Shown here: positions 1 to 11,087 of the stretch, in pieces
Numbering within the stretch: the stretch's first letter is position 1
How the letters are laid out: each line of letters starts with the position of its first letter
NCBI GenBank assembly: GCA_015847255.1
Contig: JADLZK010011577.1
Coordinates: 124,001 to 188,000, forward strand
Reading direction: 5' to 3'
From: Hyparrhenia diplandra
Lineage: Eukaryota > Streptophyta > Magnoliopsida > Poales > Poaceae
DNA length: 64,000 bases
The notes under the pieces: model-generated
What the model was told of the DNA's origin: nothing
Database searches by the model: none
The model's input: the letters and a program-made list of their open reading frames with translations, nothing else
Program-made: the position numbers and the translations under genes

Positions 1-658
1 TTCCTAGCTTGGTCGTTGTTCGGATCCCGGTCTCAAGCCAGGGTCTCCTTGTGGCGAACACACAGAAAATGTCTGCACAGGCAAAATTATTTGGGGATAG
101 ATGCTGTGTCTACCGGAAAGTTCTAAAGTAGTTTTCATATAGAAAACTTGGCGAGCCATGCTGCATACAATTTGATGGTCGCGGTCCACCTTCAAATTTG
201 ATAACACAAGGTAAAAGCCGCCGGATGCTTAGCTTTTAATTATTTCAGAGTTACGTTGTTGACTGATGATGGTCAGTGCAATTAGTATTGGCTTTGCAGC
301 CGCATGGTCTACGCTGAGCGCGCGGTGACATCGATCGATTGCGTGGCGGCGACCGGCGAGAAGGGATTAGTAGCTCGCCATCGAGTATATGCACGTGCAT
401 GCCCAATTCCTCTTTTTCGGCTCCAAAATAGCTAGAACTAGGAGCGCTGAACTCTTCGTTGATGAATGCTTAATTCTTGTGAGGCTGTGTCATTGCACAG
501 TCAGATTCAAACAAGTTTCAGTCTTTGGGAAGTTAAGATCTTGACATCTCTTAATCTCATCTCAGGATAGATGTCCTGTCCACGGGCCACAGATCGAGTC
601 AGCCTGCAATATATAGATACAATCCCATGAAGATGGGAAGCGGTTTTTTTACACCTAG

Positions 659-800
659 GTACACATGCACCCACACTGTGGACCACAGGATACGCATCGT
701 GATCCGTGCTAGCACACTTCTCAGAGCATTGTGCATTGAGAAGTGTGCTAGCACGGATCACAACGCGTATCCAGTGGTCCAGAGCATGGGTGCATATGCA
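659..800. repeat. Near-perfect foldback hairpin, candidate small-RNA precursor or MITE
   Basis: Two arms (about 659-723 and 737-800) are inverted copies with about 8 mismatches in 64 positions; the innermost 25 bases, ending CACACTTCTCA, pair perfectly. The loop is 13 bases. The duplicate at 4272-5934 lacks this block, so it was inserted into copy 1 or lost from copy 2. No target-site duplication is obvious. Size and shape fit either a snap-back miniature element or a young plant microRNA-type precursor; expression cannot be judged from the sequence. Confidence 0.75.
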
Positions 801-1479
801 CTGAAGTTGCAGTAGCAGCAAAATTTGACGTACTTGTAGCCAAGCCAACGAACACACACAACACTACCATCAACAACGATGCATGCAGCGCTCACACTGC
901 GTTTGTGAGGAGGGTACGGGTGCCAACTGCCAAGAGCACAGTGTTGTTATGCTCATACATCTCGAGCTCCCTTTCTTCTCCTGCGTTGAAGCTGCTGAGT
1001 CTGAAGCTGCGTTTTACACAATACTAGTAGTTGCTAAACAGTTGCAGCTTCAATTACAATGTATTTCTCCGGTGCATTTTCCCCTAGTGTAATAGAACTT
1101 TTTTTTTTTTAGTGTACACCTATAGTGTAATAGATAGATGTATAGCAAAATTTTTGAAAAAAAAAAAGATGTATACCTAAGTAAAGTTTAGAGCCCATGT
1201 GTGGACGCCGTCGAGGCGTGGAGCCCAGCGGTCAAGCAGAGGGTGTGAAATCGCGTCAGTGGGCTGGATTCGCAGCAAACTCTAGGCCCACGTAACGGGC
1301 AGCTGGAAGCCCATATGGACCCCTATGTGAGCACGACGGCGTGCCGAGGTTGATGACCGTGCATTAATTACTTTCACTTAGTTGACAAAGCCATCATGCA
1401 TGTTCATCATCATAGATGTGCATGTATGCCGCCTCCCCTGCGTATTCACGAAGAATCAACTCTAGTGGTTCATATTTAA

Positions 1480-1678
1480 GGCTTATTTGATACAAATAAC
1501 TAGTTACTAGTTGGAGCTAAAAATTAGTCCAAATTCGCTATGTTTGGTTCGTTAGTTGGTTATAACAACTAGTTGAAGGCTGCTCGAAAAAATAGCCCAC
1601 CTATTAGCTCTCTCTGTTTGGTTGCACTAAAGCCAACTTTTAGCCAGCTAGGAATTGGCCCTTGTATCTAAACAGGCC
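1480..1678. mobile_element. Tourist-like miniature inverted-repeat element
   Basis: The ends form an imperfect inverted repeat (GGCTTATTTGATACAA and the complement of TTGTATCTAAACAGGCC). The interior is AT-rich and has no coding potential. The sister copy lies at 5588-5786 in the duplicated segment, so insertion came before the duplication. The terminal phrase GGCCTGTTTAGATAC is typical of grass Tourist/PIF-type elements (family knowledge). Confidence 0.6.
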
Positions 1679-1826
1679 CCTAGTTTTGTCTAAGTTTAAA
1701 AATGTGTGTATACTTGTGTTGTTTATATTTTTTAATTTAATTCAAATATTTTGAAATTATGAAGTCACAAGGTCGCATTTGAGGACGTGACACTATACTT
1801 GTTTAAAATACCAGGATATGGGCGAC

Positions 1827-2156
1827 CATGAGGGAGTCGCTGGAGCGGTGGGTTCGGGAGCCTGACTTCACGTACATGGACAGCCTGTCCTCCGCCCGCA
1901 CGGCGCTCATCACCGGAGCTCGCCGAGGTTCGACGTGTTCGGGGAACGACTTCGGTGGGGGAAGCCGCTGGCCGTTCGGAGCGGCTCGGGAACAAGGCCG
2001 ACGGCAAGGCTACGGTGTTCGAGGGGCCGGAACGAGGAGGGGAGTATATCGCTAGAGGTGTGCATCGCGCCGGACGCACTCGAGAGGCTCGTCGCCGACC
2101 AGGAGTTCATGGACGCGGTGAGCACGCCGGCGGCGTGTGATGAGGTTGATTCATGA
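1827..2156 (+). pseudogene. BAHD (HXXXD-type) acyltransferase pseudogene, C-terminal part
   Basis: Three overlapping frames together spell the C-terminal third of a BAHD acyltransferase, the enzymes that move acyl groups from CoA thioesters to alcohols or amines in plant specialised metabolism. Seen in order: RWVREPDFTYMDSL, ARTALITGA, PRFDVFG, the structural DFGWG region (reads NDFGGG, broken by an indel), KPLAVRSGSG, GNKADGKATVFEGPE and EVCIAPDALERLVADQEFM. At least three or four single-base shifts separate these pieces, and the catalytic HXXXD half is missing, so no working enzyme is made. Another BAHD relic sits at 55.86-59.0 kb. The sub-family and substrate cannot be fixed. Confidence 0.85.
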
Positions 2157-2890
2157 TCGACCGTGCATGAATCACCTAGTTGACAATAAGCTGTCATGCA
2201 TGTTCATACACGCATAATTTAATGTTTGTTGCATGTGTGTATGTCCGGCCCTCGATCACCTCCATAGATTCAAAGAAGTAGATTCTCTACTAGTGAGCTC
2301 TCGTGGTTTATTATTTAGGTTTGCCTAGTTAAGAAAGTCAACTTGTTGTTTAGGATTTTTCTCTGAATTGAAGTCAAACAATTTGATATTGCCAAGTTAC
2401 AAAAGGTCGTGTTTGAGGATTTATGGCCAATTCCTAGTTCAAATATCAGGAAATGTACTTCGTCTGCCAGAAGCACAATGTATTCATCAGATGTTGAGAA
2501 TTAGGCTGCATATTTATGTTATTTGTCTTACAATGTCATTTGTTTTGTTGTTTTCATATTTATGTTGAACAATCCTAAATGATAATAAGTCCATGGCATC
2601 TTATGCTCATCCCACACAAAACTCACATATTAGTGTGTATTATCTTTAGTCCTAATAATAAGTGTGATTTGACATTATCCATGGAATTATTGTGTTATGT
2701 ATAACAAATATTACCATTTATAGAGGCAACTTCAATAGAGGGTTGGGGTGTCGATCGGAGCTTTATTTCTATTTTTGCTTTGTTTGTGCATGAGACGATA
2801 AAAATATAATGTAAACCTTGACTGAGGATTACAAATTAGATAAATAAGTAACTGAATATGTTGTAGAAAACGGCAAAGTAGATGAACTCG
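2157..2890. other. AT-rich flank without a gene
   Basis: The first 200 bases resemble 1341-1490, and 2352-2455 resembles 1685-1819, so this looks like a second copy of a BAHD 3' flank. The stretch 2500-2730 is a diverged match to 6240-6470. No coding sequence is visible. Confidence 0.5.
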
Positions 2891-2898
2891 AAACATGA

Positions 2899-3174
2899 AC
2901 ATCTATATCCCTACTTTAAACGTGGGGATCGGATCTACAGTTCCCACCTCTTATCATAGTCACCTCTGCATTCTTCCCGACTTTCAATTCATAGGCTCCA
3001 TCCGTCTGATTATTCAGATTGCACATACGTTTGCATACTCACCTCTACATTCTTCCTGACGTTTGATTCATAGCTCCATCCTCTGATCCATGGAGAACTA
3101 TAGTTGTATAGTGCTTCCGTGAGAGGTGGGAACTGTAGATCCATTCCCCACGTTTAAAGTAGGTATATAGATGC
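2899..3174. mobile_element. Foldback element with about 55-base terminal inverted repeats
   Basis: Positions 2899-2953 and 3120-3174 are inverted copies with about 50 of 55 positions matching (both contain TTTAAACGTGGGGA and ACAGTTCCCACCTCT). The spacer holds an imperfect direct repeat of about 50 bases (CACCTCTGCATTCTTCC / CACCTCTACATTCTTCC). It is probably a non-coding miniature element; the family is not recognised. Confidence 0.6.
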
Positions 3175-3509
3175 ACCATGGGTTCCTAGAGTGAAATGCA
3201 ACATTAAGGGACCGCCATAAACTTATTTTTAGAAAGATCAGGGCAGCATCTTTTTCCTTTTTGAAGGAAAAGCATAAAGCATCTCCTGCACCTAATAATT
3301 TTATAGTATGCAAAAACTTATCTTTACAAGGAAGTGTTTGGCCTTGTGATCTCTATGGAATATATGTCCAAAATTTCAAATAACATATCCTAGATATGCA
3401 ATATCATTGTTTTTGTTGCTTTGATTTGTGTCGTGGAGGGGAATACATGTCTGATATGACTAATGGCATATCTCGTCTCTCTTCTACTGATCCTACTGTA
3501 AGGTAGAAG

Positions 3510-4272
3510 TTTGTTTTTTTTTTTTAGACCACACCGAAGCACGTTGTTCGTTAAGCAGAAAGAGTTTGACAAACGAGTTAGATAAAACACATGGTAACAA
3601 CTAGTAGTTACCAGTGCAGGCCTATACTACTGGATGCACACAAAGCAATTACATGACATCAAATGTCGCTCCTAAATGGGGTTCAGACCACCCCTAGCAA
3701 GCAGAACCGCCAACTGCTTGAAGCCCGCCGAGCACCACGCCAAGGCCTCATCACGGATGGCCAGAGCTAGCTACACCGCCGTCGTCAAGGTCCTGTTAAA
3801 AAAAAAGTCCGCGCATTTGCGCTCCTTCCAAAGAAGCCACCCAACGAGGAAGAAGAGGGAGTCAAAACTACGCCAAAATGGTTTAGGAATCCTCTTACAA
3901 TTAAGCATCCACCAATAAAAACTCTATCCTCTCTGATCACAGCAAGATCCTGCACGTGAAGCTTAGTGAGGATGATGAGCAAAACTCCCTGCCGAAGGAG
4001 CATCCAAGCAGGATATGATTCATGGTTTCCGGGTCTTGGTCACACATGATGCAGTCATTTGATTGTTGTAAGCCATGGCGGAACCTCCGGTCACCCATCC
4101 AACAGCGTCCATGGAGCACCAACCAGAAAAAGGTAGTGCTGTGAATTTGGTGAAGCTGAGAACTTGATATTGTCGCGGGCGTATTAGTCAGTACAAGAGG
4201 CTGTACGTCAACCAAATAAAGTGTTTGTATGCTATATCCTTCAAAGTGGAGATGGTCAAATGGGTTGACCAT
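3510..4272 (-). mobile_element. L1-like LINE, 3' fragment with zf-RVT domain
   Basis: Read on the minus strand, residues around 4140-3965 give a zf-RVT (reverse-transcriptase-linked zinc-binding) domain: FFWLVLHGRCWMGDRRFRHG, CIMCDQDPETMNHILLGC and FGREF. Downstream is a degenerate C-terminal tail with ANARTFF, then a 3' end ending CTTCGGTGTGGTCT followed by a run of A (T-run at 3512-3526 on the plus strand). The same 3' signature ends the nested insert at 57.4-57.8 kb. Several frameshifts and stops; the endonuclease and RT are absent, so it is dead. Confidence 0.8.
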
Positions 4273-5934
4273 TTCCTAGCTTGGTCGTTGTTCGGAGCCC
4301 GGTCTCAAGCCAGGGTCTCCTTTGTGACGAACACACACAAAATGTCTGCGCAGGTGAAATTATTTGGGGATAGATGCTGTGTCTACCGGAAAGTTCTAAA
4401 GTAGTTTTCATATAGAAAACTTGGCGATTGTATTGGTTTCGCTGATGCCATGCTGCATACAATTTGATGGTCGCGGTCCACCTTCAAATTTGATAACACA
4501 AGGTAAAAGCCGCCGGATGCTTAGCTTTTAATTATTTCAGAGTTACGTTGTTGACTGATGATGGTCAGTGCAATTAGTATTGGCTTTGCAGCCGCATGGT
4601 CTACGCTGAGCGGTGACATCGATCGATTGCGTGGCGGCGACCGGCGAGAAGGGATTAGTAGCTCGCCATCGAGTATATGCACGTGCATGCCCAATTCCTC
4701 TTTTTCGGCTGCAAAATAGCTAGAACTAGGAGCGCTGAACTCTTCATTGATGAATGCTTCTTGTCAGATTCTGACAAGTTTCAGTCTTTGGGAAGTTATA
4801 AGATCTTGACATCTCTTAATCTCGTCTCAGGATAGATGTCCTGTCCACGGCCACAGATCGAGTCAGCCTGCGATATATAGATACAGTCTCATGAAGATGA
4901 CGCAGCACTGTAGTTGTAGTAGCAGCAAAATTTGACGTACTTGTAGCCAAGCCAACGAACACACACACACACAATACTACCATCAACAACGATGCATGCA
5001 GCGCTCACACTGCGTTTGTGAGGAGGGTACGGGTGCCAACTGCCAAGAGCTCAGTGTTGCTATGCTGATACATCTCGAGCTCCCTTTCTTCCTGCGTGCG
5101 TTGAAGCTGCTGTCTGAAGCTGGGTTTTACACAATACTAGTTGCTAAACAGTTGCATCATCAATTACAATGTATTTCTCCGGTGCATTTTCTCCTAGTGT
5201 GATAGAACTTTTTTTTTTTTAGTACACCTATAGTGTAATAGATGTAGAGCAAAATTTTCGGAAAAAAAAGAAGATGTATACCTAAGTAAAGTTTAGAGCC
5301 CATGTGTGGACGCCGTCGAGGCGTGGAGCCCAGCGGTCAAGAAGAGGGTGTGAAATCGCGTCAGTGGGCTGGATTGGCAGTACACTCTAGGCCCACGTAA
5401 CGGGCAGCTGGATGCTCACATGGGCCCCTATGTGAGCACGACGGCGTGCCGAGGTTGATGACCGTGCATTAATCACTTCCACTTAGTTGACAGAGCCATC
5501 ATGCATGTTCAGCATCATAGATGTGCTGCATGTATGCCGCCTCCCCTGCGTATTCACGAAGAATCAACTCTAGTGGTCCAAATTTAAGGCTTATTTGATA
5601 CAAATAACTAGTTACTAGTTGGAGCTAAAAATTAGTCCAAATTCGCTATGTTTGGTTCGTCAGTTGGTTATAACAACTAGTTGAAGGCTGCTCGAAAAAA
5701 TAGCCCACCTATTAGCTCTCTCTGTTTGGTTGCACTAAAGCCAACTTTTAGCCAGCTAGGAATTGGCCCTTGTATCTAAACAGGCCCCTAGTTTTGTCTA
5801 AGTTTAAAATGTGTGTATACTTGTGTTGTTTATATGTTTTTTAATTTAATTCAAATATTTTGAAATTATGAAGTCACAAGGTCGCATTTGAGGACGTGAC
5901 ACTATACTTGTTTAAAATACCAGGATATGGGCTT
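4272..5934. repeat. Segmental duplication, copy 2
   Basis: Near-identical to 1-1819 but without the hairpin insert and with small indels. It abuts the LINE fragment on its left. On its right it joins different sequence (5935-6240) where copy 1 has the BAHD pseudogene. It carries its own Tourist-like element at 5588-5786. Confidence 0.9.
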
Positions 5935-6497
5935 AATATGGGACAGGGTGATGCACAACTACATAGAATTAGAAAAACTTTTTCTCTTGGATGAATAAAT
6001 GAGATAAAAAGAGAAACCGAAGATACAGGTACAAAACCTTCTTTTAGGAATACACAAGGAAATAATATAATTGGCCAAATTAGATAATAAGGATCATCTC
6101 CATATCATTTTGCATTTCTCAACAATATTATAGCCAGAAGGAGCACAACTCTCTCAAGTACTTAATGAAATATCGAATACTTCCTAATTATTTTAGAAGA
6201 GCTACCTCTCTGCCCATTTGTATAGAAATACATTATTGCAGCTATTTGTTTTATTATGCCTTGTTATTCATCTTCCAGTGTCATTTTTTTATTATTTTCA
6301 TAATTGTGCTGAAGAATCCTCAAAGATAATAAGTGCAAGAATCCTACATAATATATACTCATCCCACAAAATCACACATATTTAGTTATACCTTTGCCTT
6401 CTCACTGGTCACAATGATATTTGTGTAATATAACAAATATTACCATAACTAGAGGGAACATGTCTGATATGACAAGACAGTAAAGGGCGGGTGGTGG
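5935..6497. other. AT-rich spacer, partly homologous to 2500-2730
   Basis: No gene is seen. From about 6240 onwards the sequence is a diverged match to 2500-2730 (shared phrases such as AAATATTACCAT and TGATAATAAGT-like strings), so the duplication once extended further. Confidence 0.5.
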
Positions 6498-7335
6498 TTT
6501 TTTTTTAAAAAAAGACCCCGTTATCCGGCTATATTAATAAGCAAGAATGGAGTTTACAACTTTAGCGCGAGGAGCGCAATTCCCAACACCTAGCAGACCG
6601 CTAGGGAGGGCCAAAAAGCTTAGCTAACTACTCACAAATGTTAAGTCAACACAGCAAGGCCTGAAGGCCTTAGCACCGGTGATCGCCCACATGGCAGCTT
6701 CGTCCATAATACAAGCGAATTGCTTCCCGAGACACCACAAAGTTATAATTGGCAGGATGGCAGGATGTGAGCCTTTTTGTTTTTGGACGTTGTGAATAAC
6801 AAGAGCCAATCCTCCATGTCTATGACTTCTTCCCACATGGAAGGGTGCAAACTCTCGCAGATGGAGCGGGAGAATTGAATGGGCATTCCACGAAGAGATG
6901 GGTGGCTGTTTGTGTATGATGTATATTGTCTGCCGATGACAGAATTGGTTTGCTAGTGTGTGGTGGCTGCTGGCTCTGCCTGATCTTGTAGTGCTAGTTG
7001 GCGGTTGGAAATGTGTGCCTGATGGACCTGCCGGACTCCATGTCATTTGGGGCCTTTCCAAAGATACCACAAAGTCAAAGTGGCCATTGTTTTGTTAAAC
7101 AGAGCACGTAGGATAAGTTGCACGCCATAATTTTCCTAGGGAAGGATGTCAGTACGAAGTGTTGGGTTTGTAGAATACCATACAACCCGTGGCAGTTGAC
7201 AATGGAAAAATAGATGTGTATTATTTTCTATGTCACCCGCACACGGTGCAGTGATCATCAATATGAACACTGTACTTGGCCGCCCTTTCTCCAGTTGCTA
7301 GAGCTCTTGTAATTAGTCTCCAAAAAAAATGTTTT
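6498..7335 (-). mobile_element. L1-like LINE, 3' fragment
   Basis: Minus-strand reading gives a zf-RVT domain in pieces: RLITRALATGERAAKYSVHI, HCTVCG, ENNTHLFFHCQLPRVVWYS and TLTLWYLWK. A second, overlapping decayed segment reads THLFVECPFNSPAP. It ends with the phrase ATATAGCCGGATAACGGGGTC and a poly(A) tail (T-run 6498-6506). Many stops and shifts. The endonuclease and most of the RT are missing, as expected of a 5'-truncated insertion. Confidence 0.75.
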
Positions 7336-7339
7336 GATC

Positions 7340-8900
7340 AATGATGGTAGGTCCCTACTCTTCGAGACATTCTGTAAAACAAAGTTAGCATGCTGTGTGA
7401 TGCTAAGACGTTGGGACTTGGGACTGAACCCGTGCGATGTCGCGACCCTCTCACATGGGCTCAGGGACAGAGCTAGCACCAGGGCGGCCTGGGCTCCAGT
7501 CCCCCTACAGACTGCATATAAGTGGAGCCCCTCCTAAGCCAGTCCTTACATTTTATGTATAATTATATAGATTAAGAGAGGCTAAGCATGATTTAAGCTT
7601 TGTTAGCCCGGCCTAAATTTTTTTGCTAGCTCCGTCACTGGCTGTAGGACCGGGATTTACTTCCCACCGAACAACGCAAAGAACCGAGTAGTGCAAAGCC
7701 GAAACTGCGGCCCACAAAACCCAAGTCAGCTTTGTGGGGCTCAAACATTTTTTTTCTGTTTCTTTATTTTAAAACTTGTTTTGACACATTTTCTTAGTGT
7801 TTTTCATATTTTGCTTGGAGGTTTTAAATTTAACCTTCAAGGAATTTTCGTTTCTGGTGTCGTGTCCATACTGCCCTAGCCTGCATGATGACGTATTTTT
7901 GCAGATACAGCAGGTCCAAACAAACACAGTTCTCATGCGCCCATATACCCTCATGGCTTTACATGGAGGCCCAGTCCAAGACAAAAACGTGCAGCACATG
8001 ACACTGCTCGGCGTGCACCACACGGCTATCAAATTGTACCATATTGCTTACTAAGGTATGTAACCCTGTCTACCGACTATATAAGGTAGGCAGGGATCCC
8101 CACAAAGGGGAACCAACTCAATTGACCAATGCAATACATAGGATTGCAATCATGATGTACCACCACATAGAAGATTGCGGTACTGCAAGTGCACCCCATC
8201 CATCCATCCATGCTAGCCAGGTAGCTAGCGAGGACAGTCGAAGTCGACGAGAGCTCAACGCTGCCCGCCTGCACTGTATGCCAACAAGCAACAATGCCAG
8301 TCGTCCATCTGAGCAATCAGCGTACGTTCCATCGATGGCGATGTGTTTGCATTGCTCCAGACGGTCGAAGCAACGGAATATGACGGGCTAGGACGGAGCA
8401 GCTAGCTAGCTACCACAACATCGATCTCGTCTCGTGCAGCATCAGCATGCTGCTTCCCGTCCTGCAACCATCGATCCATCCGTCTGTCCGTCCATGCATT
8501 GGCCCCGGCCCCAACTCAGAAGCAAAAGAAGAGAAGGTGGTGGGAGACAGTGAAATTGCAAGTAGCGCGCGATGCTGATCGAGATCTACAAAAGCAAACA
8601 TACCCTTAGATAAAAAGCAAGCATGACGGTAAAAAGTGTTGATAGACAATTTGCCTACCTTTTCTCGTTTCCCCTCCTCATTTGTTCTTCCTTTTCTTAC
8701 CGTACAAACAAAGACTAAATTCTAAACATGCAGTGCAACTGGTGGGCTTGACCTCCACTTAGCCTGGGCCTTCATCCCTTCCATCTAAAAGGACTTGCTC
8801 CCCTTGTGGGCTTTTCTCCCCTCGTGGCACTTCTCCTCAACCCTGCTGGTGTATATTAGTTGGCAAGTAGTAGGATAGATAATCAAGGAAAAGGAAAGAC
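7340..8900. other. Non-coding stretch, with an LTR-like scrap at 8040-8160
   Basis: No convincing gene. Around 8076-8160 the text ACTATATAAGGTAGGCAGGGA followed by CAATGCAATACATAGGATTGC resembles the TATA-to-transcript part of plant LTRs, so an old LTR fragment is possible. The remainder shows no coding bias. Confidence 0.35.
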
Positions 8901-8905
8901 AATTG

Positions 8906-9945
8906 ATGAATAATCACCCGACAAATACAGGAAGAGAAGAAGGAGGTGCCTAGTGGCAGCCACGGAGCCAACACCCAAGCTAGTAGGGCTTTAGCCCCCC
9001 CCCCCTACAAGCCAATAATGAAGGTTAATTATTGTGCAAAAACAAAAATCATCATTAAATCTTCCGGCAAATCAACATCTCCATTGTTTCAGTCCCCCTA
9101 AAATTATTTCAGGCCGTCCTTTGCACGGTGGCGGCGTTGAGGGCGGCGAGAACGGTGCAGTAGCCCTCGGGAATCGCGCTACGGCGTGTCACGGAACTCC
9201 TGCAGCATCCCGCGGCGCTGGAGATAAGGTACCGAGATGGATCCGTGTGTGTACAGTCGGTGGCGAAGATGAATAATCACCTGACAAATACAGGAAGAGA
9301 AGGAGGTGCCTAGTTGCAGCCATGGAGCCAACACCCAAGCTAGTAGGGCTTTAGCCCCCTACAAGCCAATAATCAAGGTTAATTACTGTAGCAAAAACAA
9401 AAATCATCATTAAATCTTCCGGCAAATCAACATCTCCATTGTTTCAGTCCCACCTAAAATTATTTCAGGCTTCGTCACTGCCTGGTGGCAGGCGTTGAGG
9501 GCGCTGAGAACGGTGCAGTAGCCCTCGATCACGCTATGCGTGTCACGGAACTCCTGCAGCATCCTGCGGCCGCTGGAGACAAGGTACCAGATGGATCCGT
9601 GTGTGTACAGGTCGGTGAGCGAAGATGAATAATCACCTGACAAATACAGGAAGAGAAGGAGGTGCCTAGTGGCAGCCACGGAGCCAGCACCCAAGCTAGT
9701 AGGGCTTTAGCCCCCCTACAAGCCAATAATCAAGGTTAATTACTGTAGCAAAACAAAAAATCACCATTAAATCTTCCGGCAAATCAACATCTCCATTGTT
9801 TCAGCCTCCCCTAAAATTATTTCAGGCTTCATCACTACCTGGTGGCAGGCGTTGAGGGCGCTGAGAACGGTGCAGTAGCCCTCGATCACGCTACGCGTGT
9901 CACGGAACTCCTGCAGCATCCTGCGGCAGTTGGAGACAAGGTACC
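8906..9945. repeat. Three tandem copies of a unit of about 360 bases
   Basis: Units start near 8906, 9270 and 9626, each opening with GATGAATAATCACC and running through AGGAGGTGCCTAGT, GCTAGTAGGGCTTTAGCCCC, ACATCTCCATTGTTTCAG and GCCCTCG. Each carries the same short minus-strand coding block (LQEFRDT, IEGYCTVLSALNACHQ). Copy 1 is the most diverged; copies 2 and 3 are close. The third copy runs on into unique exon sequence up to about 10085, which identifies it as the source unit. Confidence 0.9.
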
Positions 9946-10085
9946 ACACTCCTTCTGGTTCTCAGACCAGCAAACAAAGTGCAGGGCAACGGTGATGATG
10001 TGGAGCATGCCAGGAGCTGCAGAATGTTGGCAGCATTGTCGATGATGTCCCAGAACGCCGCTATCTTGATCCTGCAAAATACCAG
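9840..10085 (-). pseudogene. Helical-bundle exon fragment, tentatively MCAfunc/4HB-like
   Basis: On the minus strand two frames give KIAAFWDIIDNAANILQLL, then MLHIITVALHFVCWSENQKE, then VSNCRRMLQEFRDTRSVIEG and CTVLSALNACHQ, ending at CACCAG|GTAGTG, a plausible splice donor. The pattern (short helix starting FWDIIDNAAN, a second helix with KEC, a third with LLQEF) resembles the N-terminal helical domain of plant MCA/cell-number-regulator-like and related kinase proteins. This is tentative. A frameshift lies between the first and second parts and no further exon was found, so it is a relic. The last part is triplicated in the tandem array. Confidence 0.4.
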
Positions 10086-10379
10086 CAATTAGCAAAAATA
10101 TGGCCGATCAATCGAACAAAGCAGGCATCATGCACAGCGTCGGAACATCTTTAACTCAGGTGAACAGTCTGCTTGAGTGGGGTTTTGGTCCCTGTGTCTT
10201 ATATACTCGAGGCACAACAGCAGCAGTAGGACTGCACTGCAGCTTCACTGCAGTTTTCCACTAAGGCTGCTGATTAGCCTCGAACAAATCAATACGTACA
10301 CTCGTGCCAGCCGTCGTCTGGACCATCTCCATGCATGGCCGTCGAGGTACGTAACAACAACTCATGTCCATTAACGACC

Positions 10380-10985
10380 TGCAACTGCAAGGACACGGCT
10401 GGCATTATTGGTGACGCGCCGCCCGTTCTCGCCACGTTCGCTGACCCCGACCTGCAGGCAGGCTACGACTGCCGGACCCGGACACACCATACAAGCATAG
10501 GACGCCCTGCGCGCGCGGGCTCCGGGCCCGGCATTGCCACCGCATCTCCGCCATCATCTACGCCGACTAGCTTCTTTCGGCCCCGTACGTCATCGTCATG
10601 GTCGATCGTCTCGCCAGCTGCCAAGTTCGGTGAGCACACAGTTCGCCCATCACGCGAGGCATGCAGAAACTGAAGCTGTATCTGCATGCGTGGCTCAGGG
10701 CCGGGGTACGTTTTGACCAAGACGTGCTGATTGGATTGCTTTGCTGAAGAGGACCCGGGCGGTTCAGCTACAACAGGCACGTTTTCTGCAGCGACCCTGA
10801 CGCGCACAAGTGCAAGGAGTCAAGGACCCGTCGGCTCGATTGTTCTGGGACGGCGTCCACCTGATGGATCGGATCGAGGCGGCCCCTACCAGTACGTCGC
10901 CGCCGGCTGGCTGAGCGCCACAACGTTGCCGCCGCCTAGACAAGGTGGCGGTAGTGGTGCCTGTCAACCGGATGGCGTGCCCAAC
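10380..10985 (+). pseudogene. GDSL-type esterase/lipase pseudogene, C-terminal part
   Basis: The plus strand contains HRISAIIYAD (block of strand and Asp typical of ...YADYF), FSYNRHVFCSDPDAHKCKE and then KDPSARLFWDGVHLMDRI and YQYVAAGWLS. The WDGVHL motif carries the catalytic Asp and His (DxxH) of GDSL/SGNH hydrolases, secreted enzymes acting on cutin, acyl esters or glycans. The pieces lie in different frames with several indels, the N-terminal GDS block is not seen, and the 3' end runs into a GC-rich element with inverted ends. Not functional. Confidence 0.7.
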
Positions 10986-11087
10986 AAGTCCCCGGGCTAA
11001 TGAGCGGTGAAAGCCACTGAAATCGTATCGGCTTTTCAGAGGCCGATAGGCAACGCCGATGTCAAAGTCAAGCACGTGGAAGTAGGC

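Larger units (their letters stand above)
1..1819. repeat. Segmental duplication, copy 1
   Basis: This stretch is repeated almost base for base at 4272-5934. Both begin with a block reading TTCCTAGCTTGGTCGTTG and both end at the phrase ACCAGGATATGGGC, after which they diverge. Differences are scattered substitutions and small indels plus one large indel, the hairpin at 659-800. No intact gene lies inside. The part at about 1341-1490 resembles the region just after the BAHD pseudogene (2140-2330), so it is probably an old BAHD 3' flank. Confidence 0.9.

Noticed and set aside
507..857. 116-codon minus frame over the hairpin
   Set aside because: It is created by the palindrome; its two halves translate to inverted versions of the same sequence.
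1827..2156. Calling the BAHD C-terminal fragment a short functional gene
   Set aside because: Several frameshifts, no HXXXD active-site half, and a broken DFGWG region.
3098..3313. 71-codon minus frame
   Set aside because: It overlaps the right arm of the foldback element; there is no domain and no splice context.
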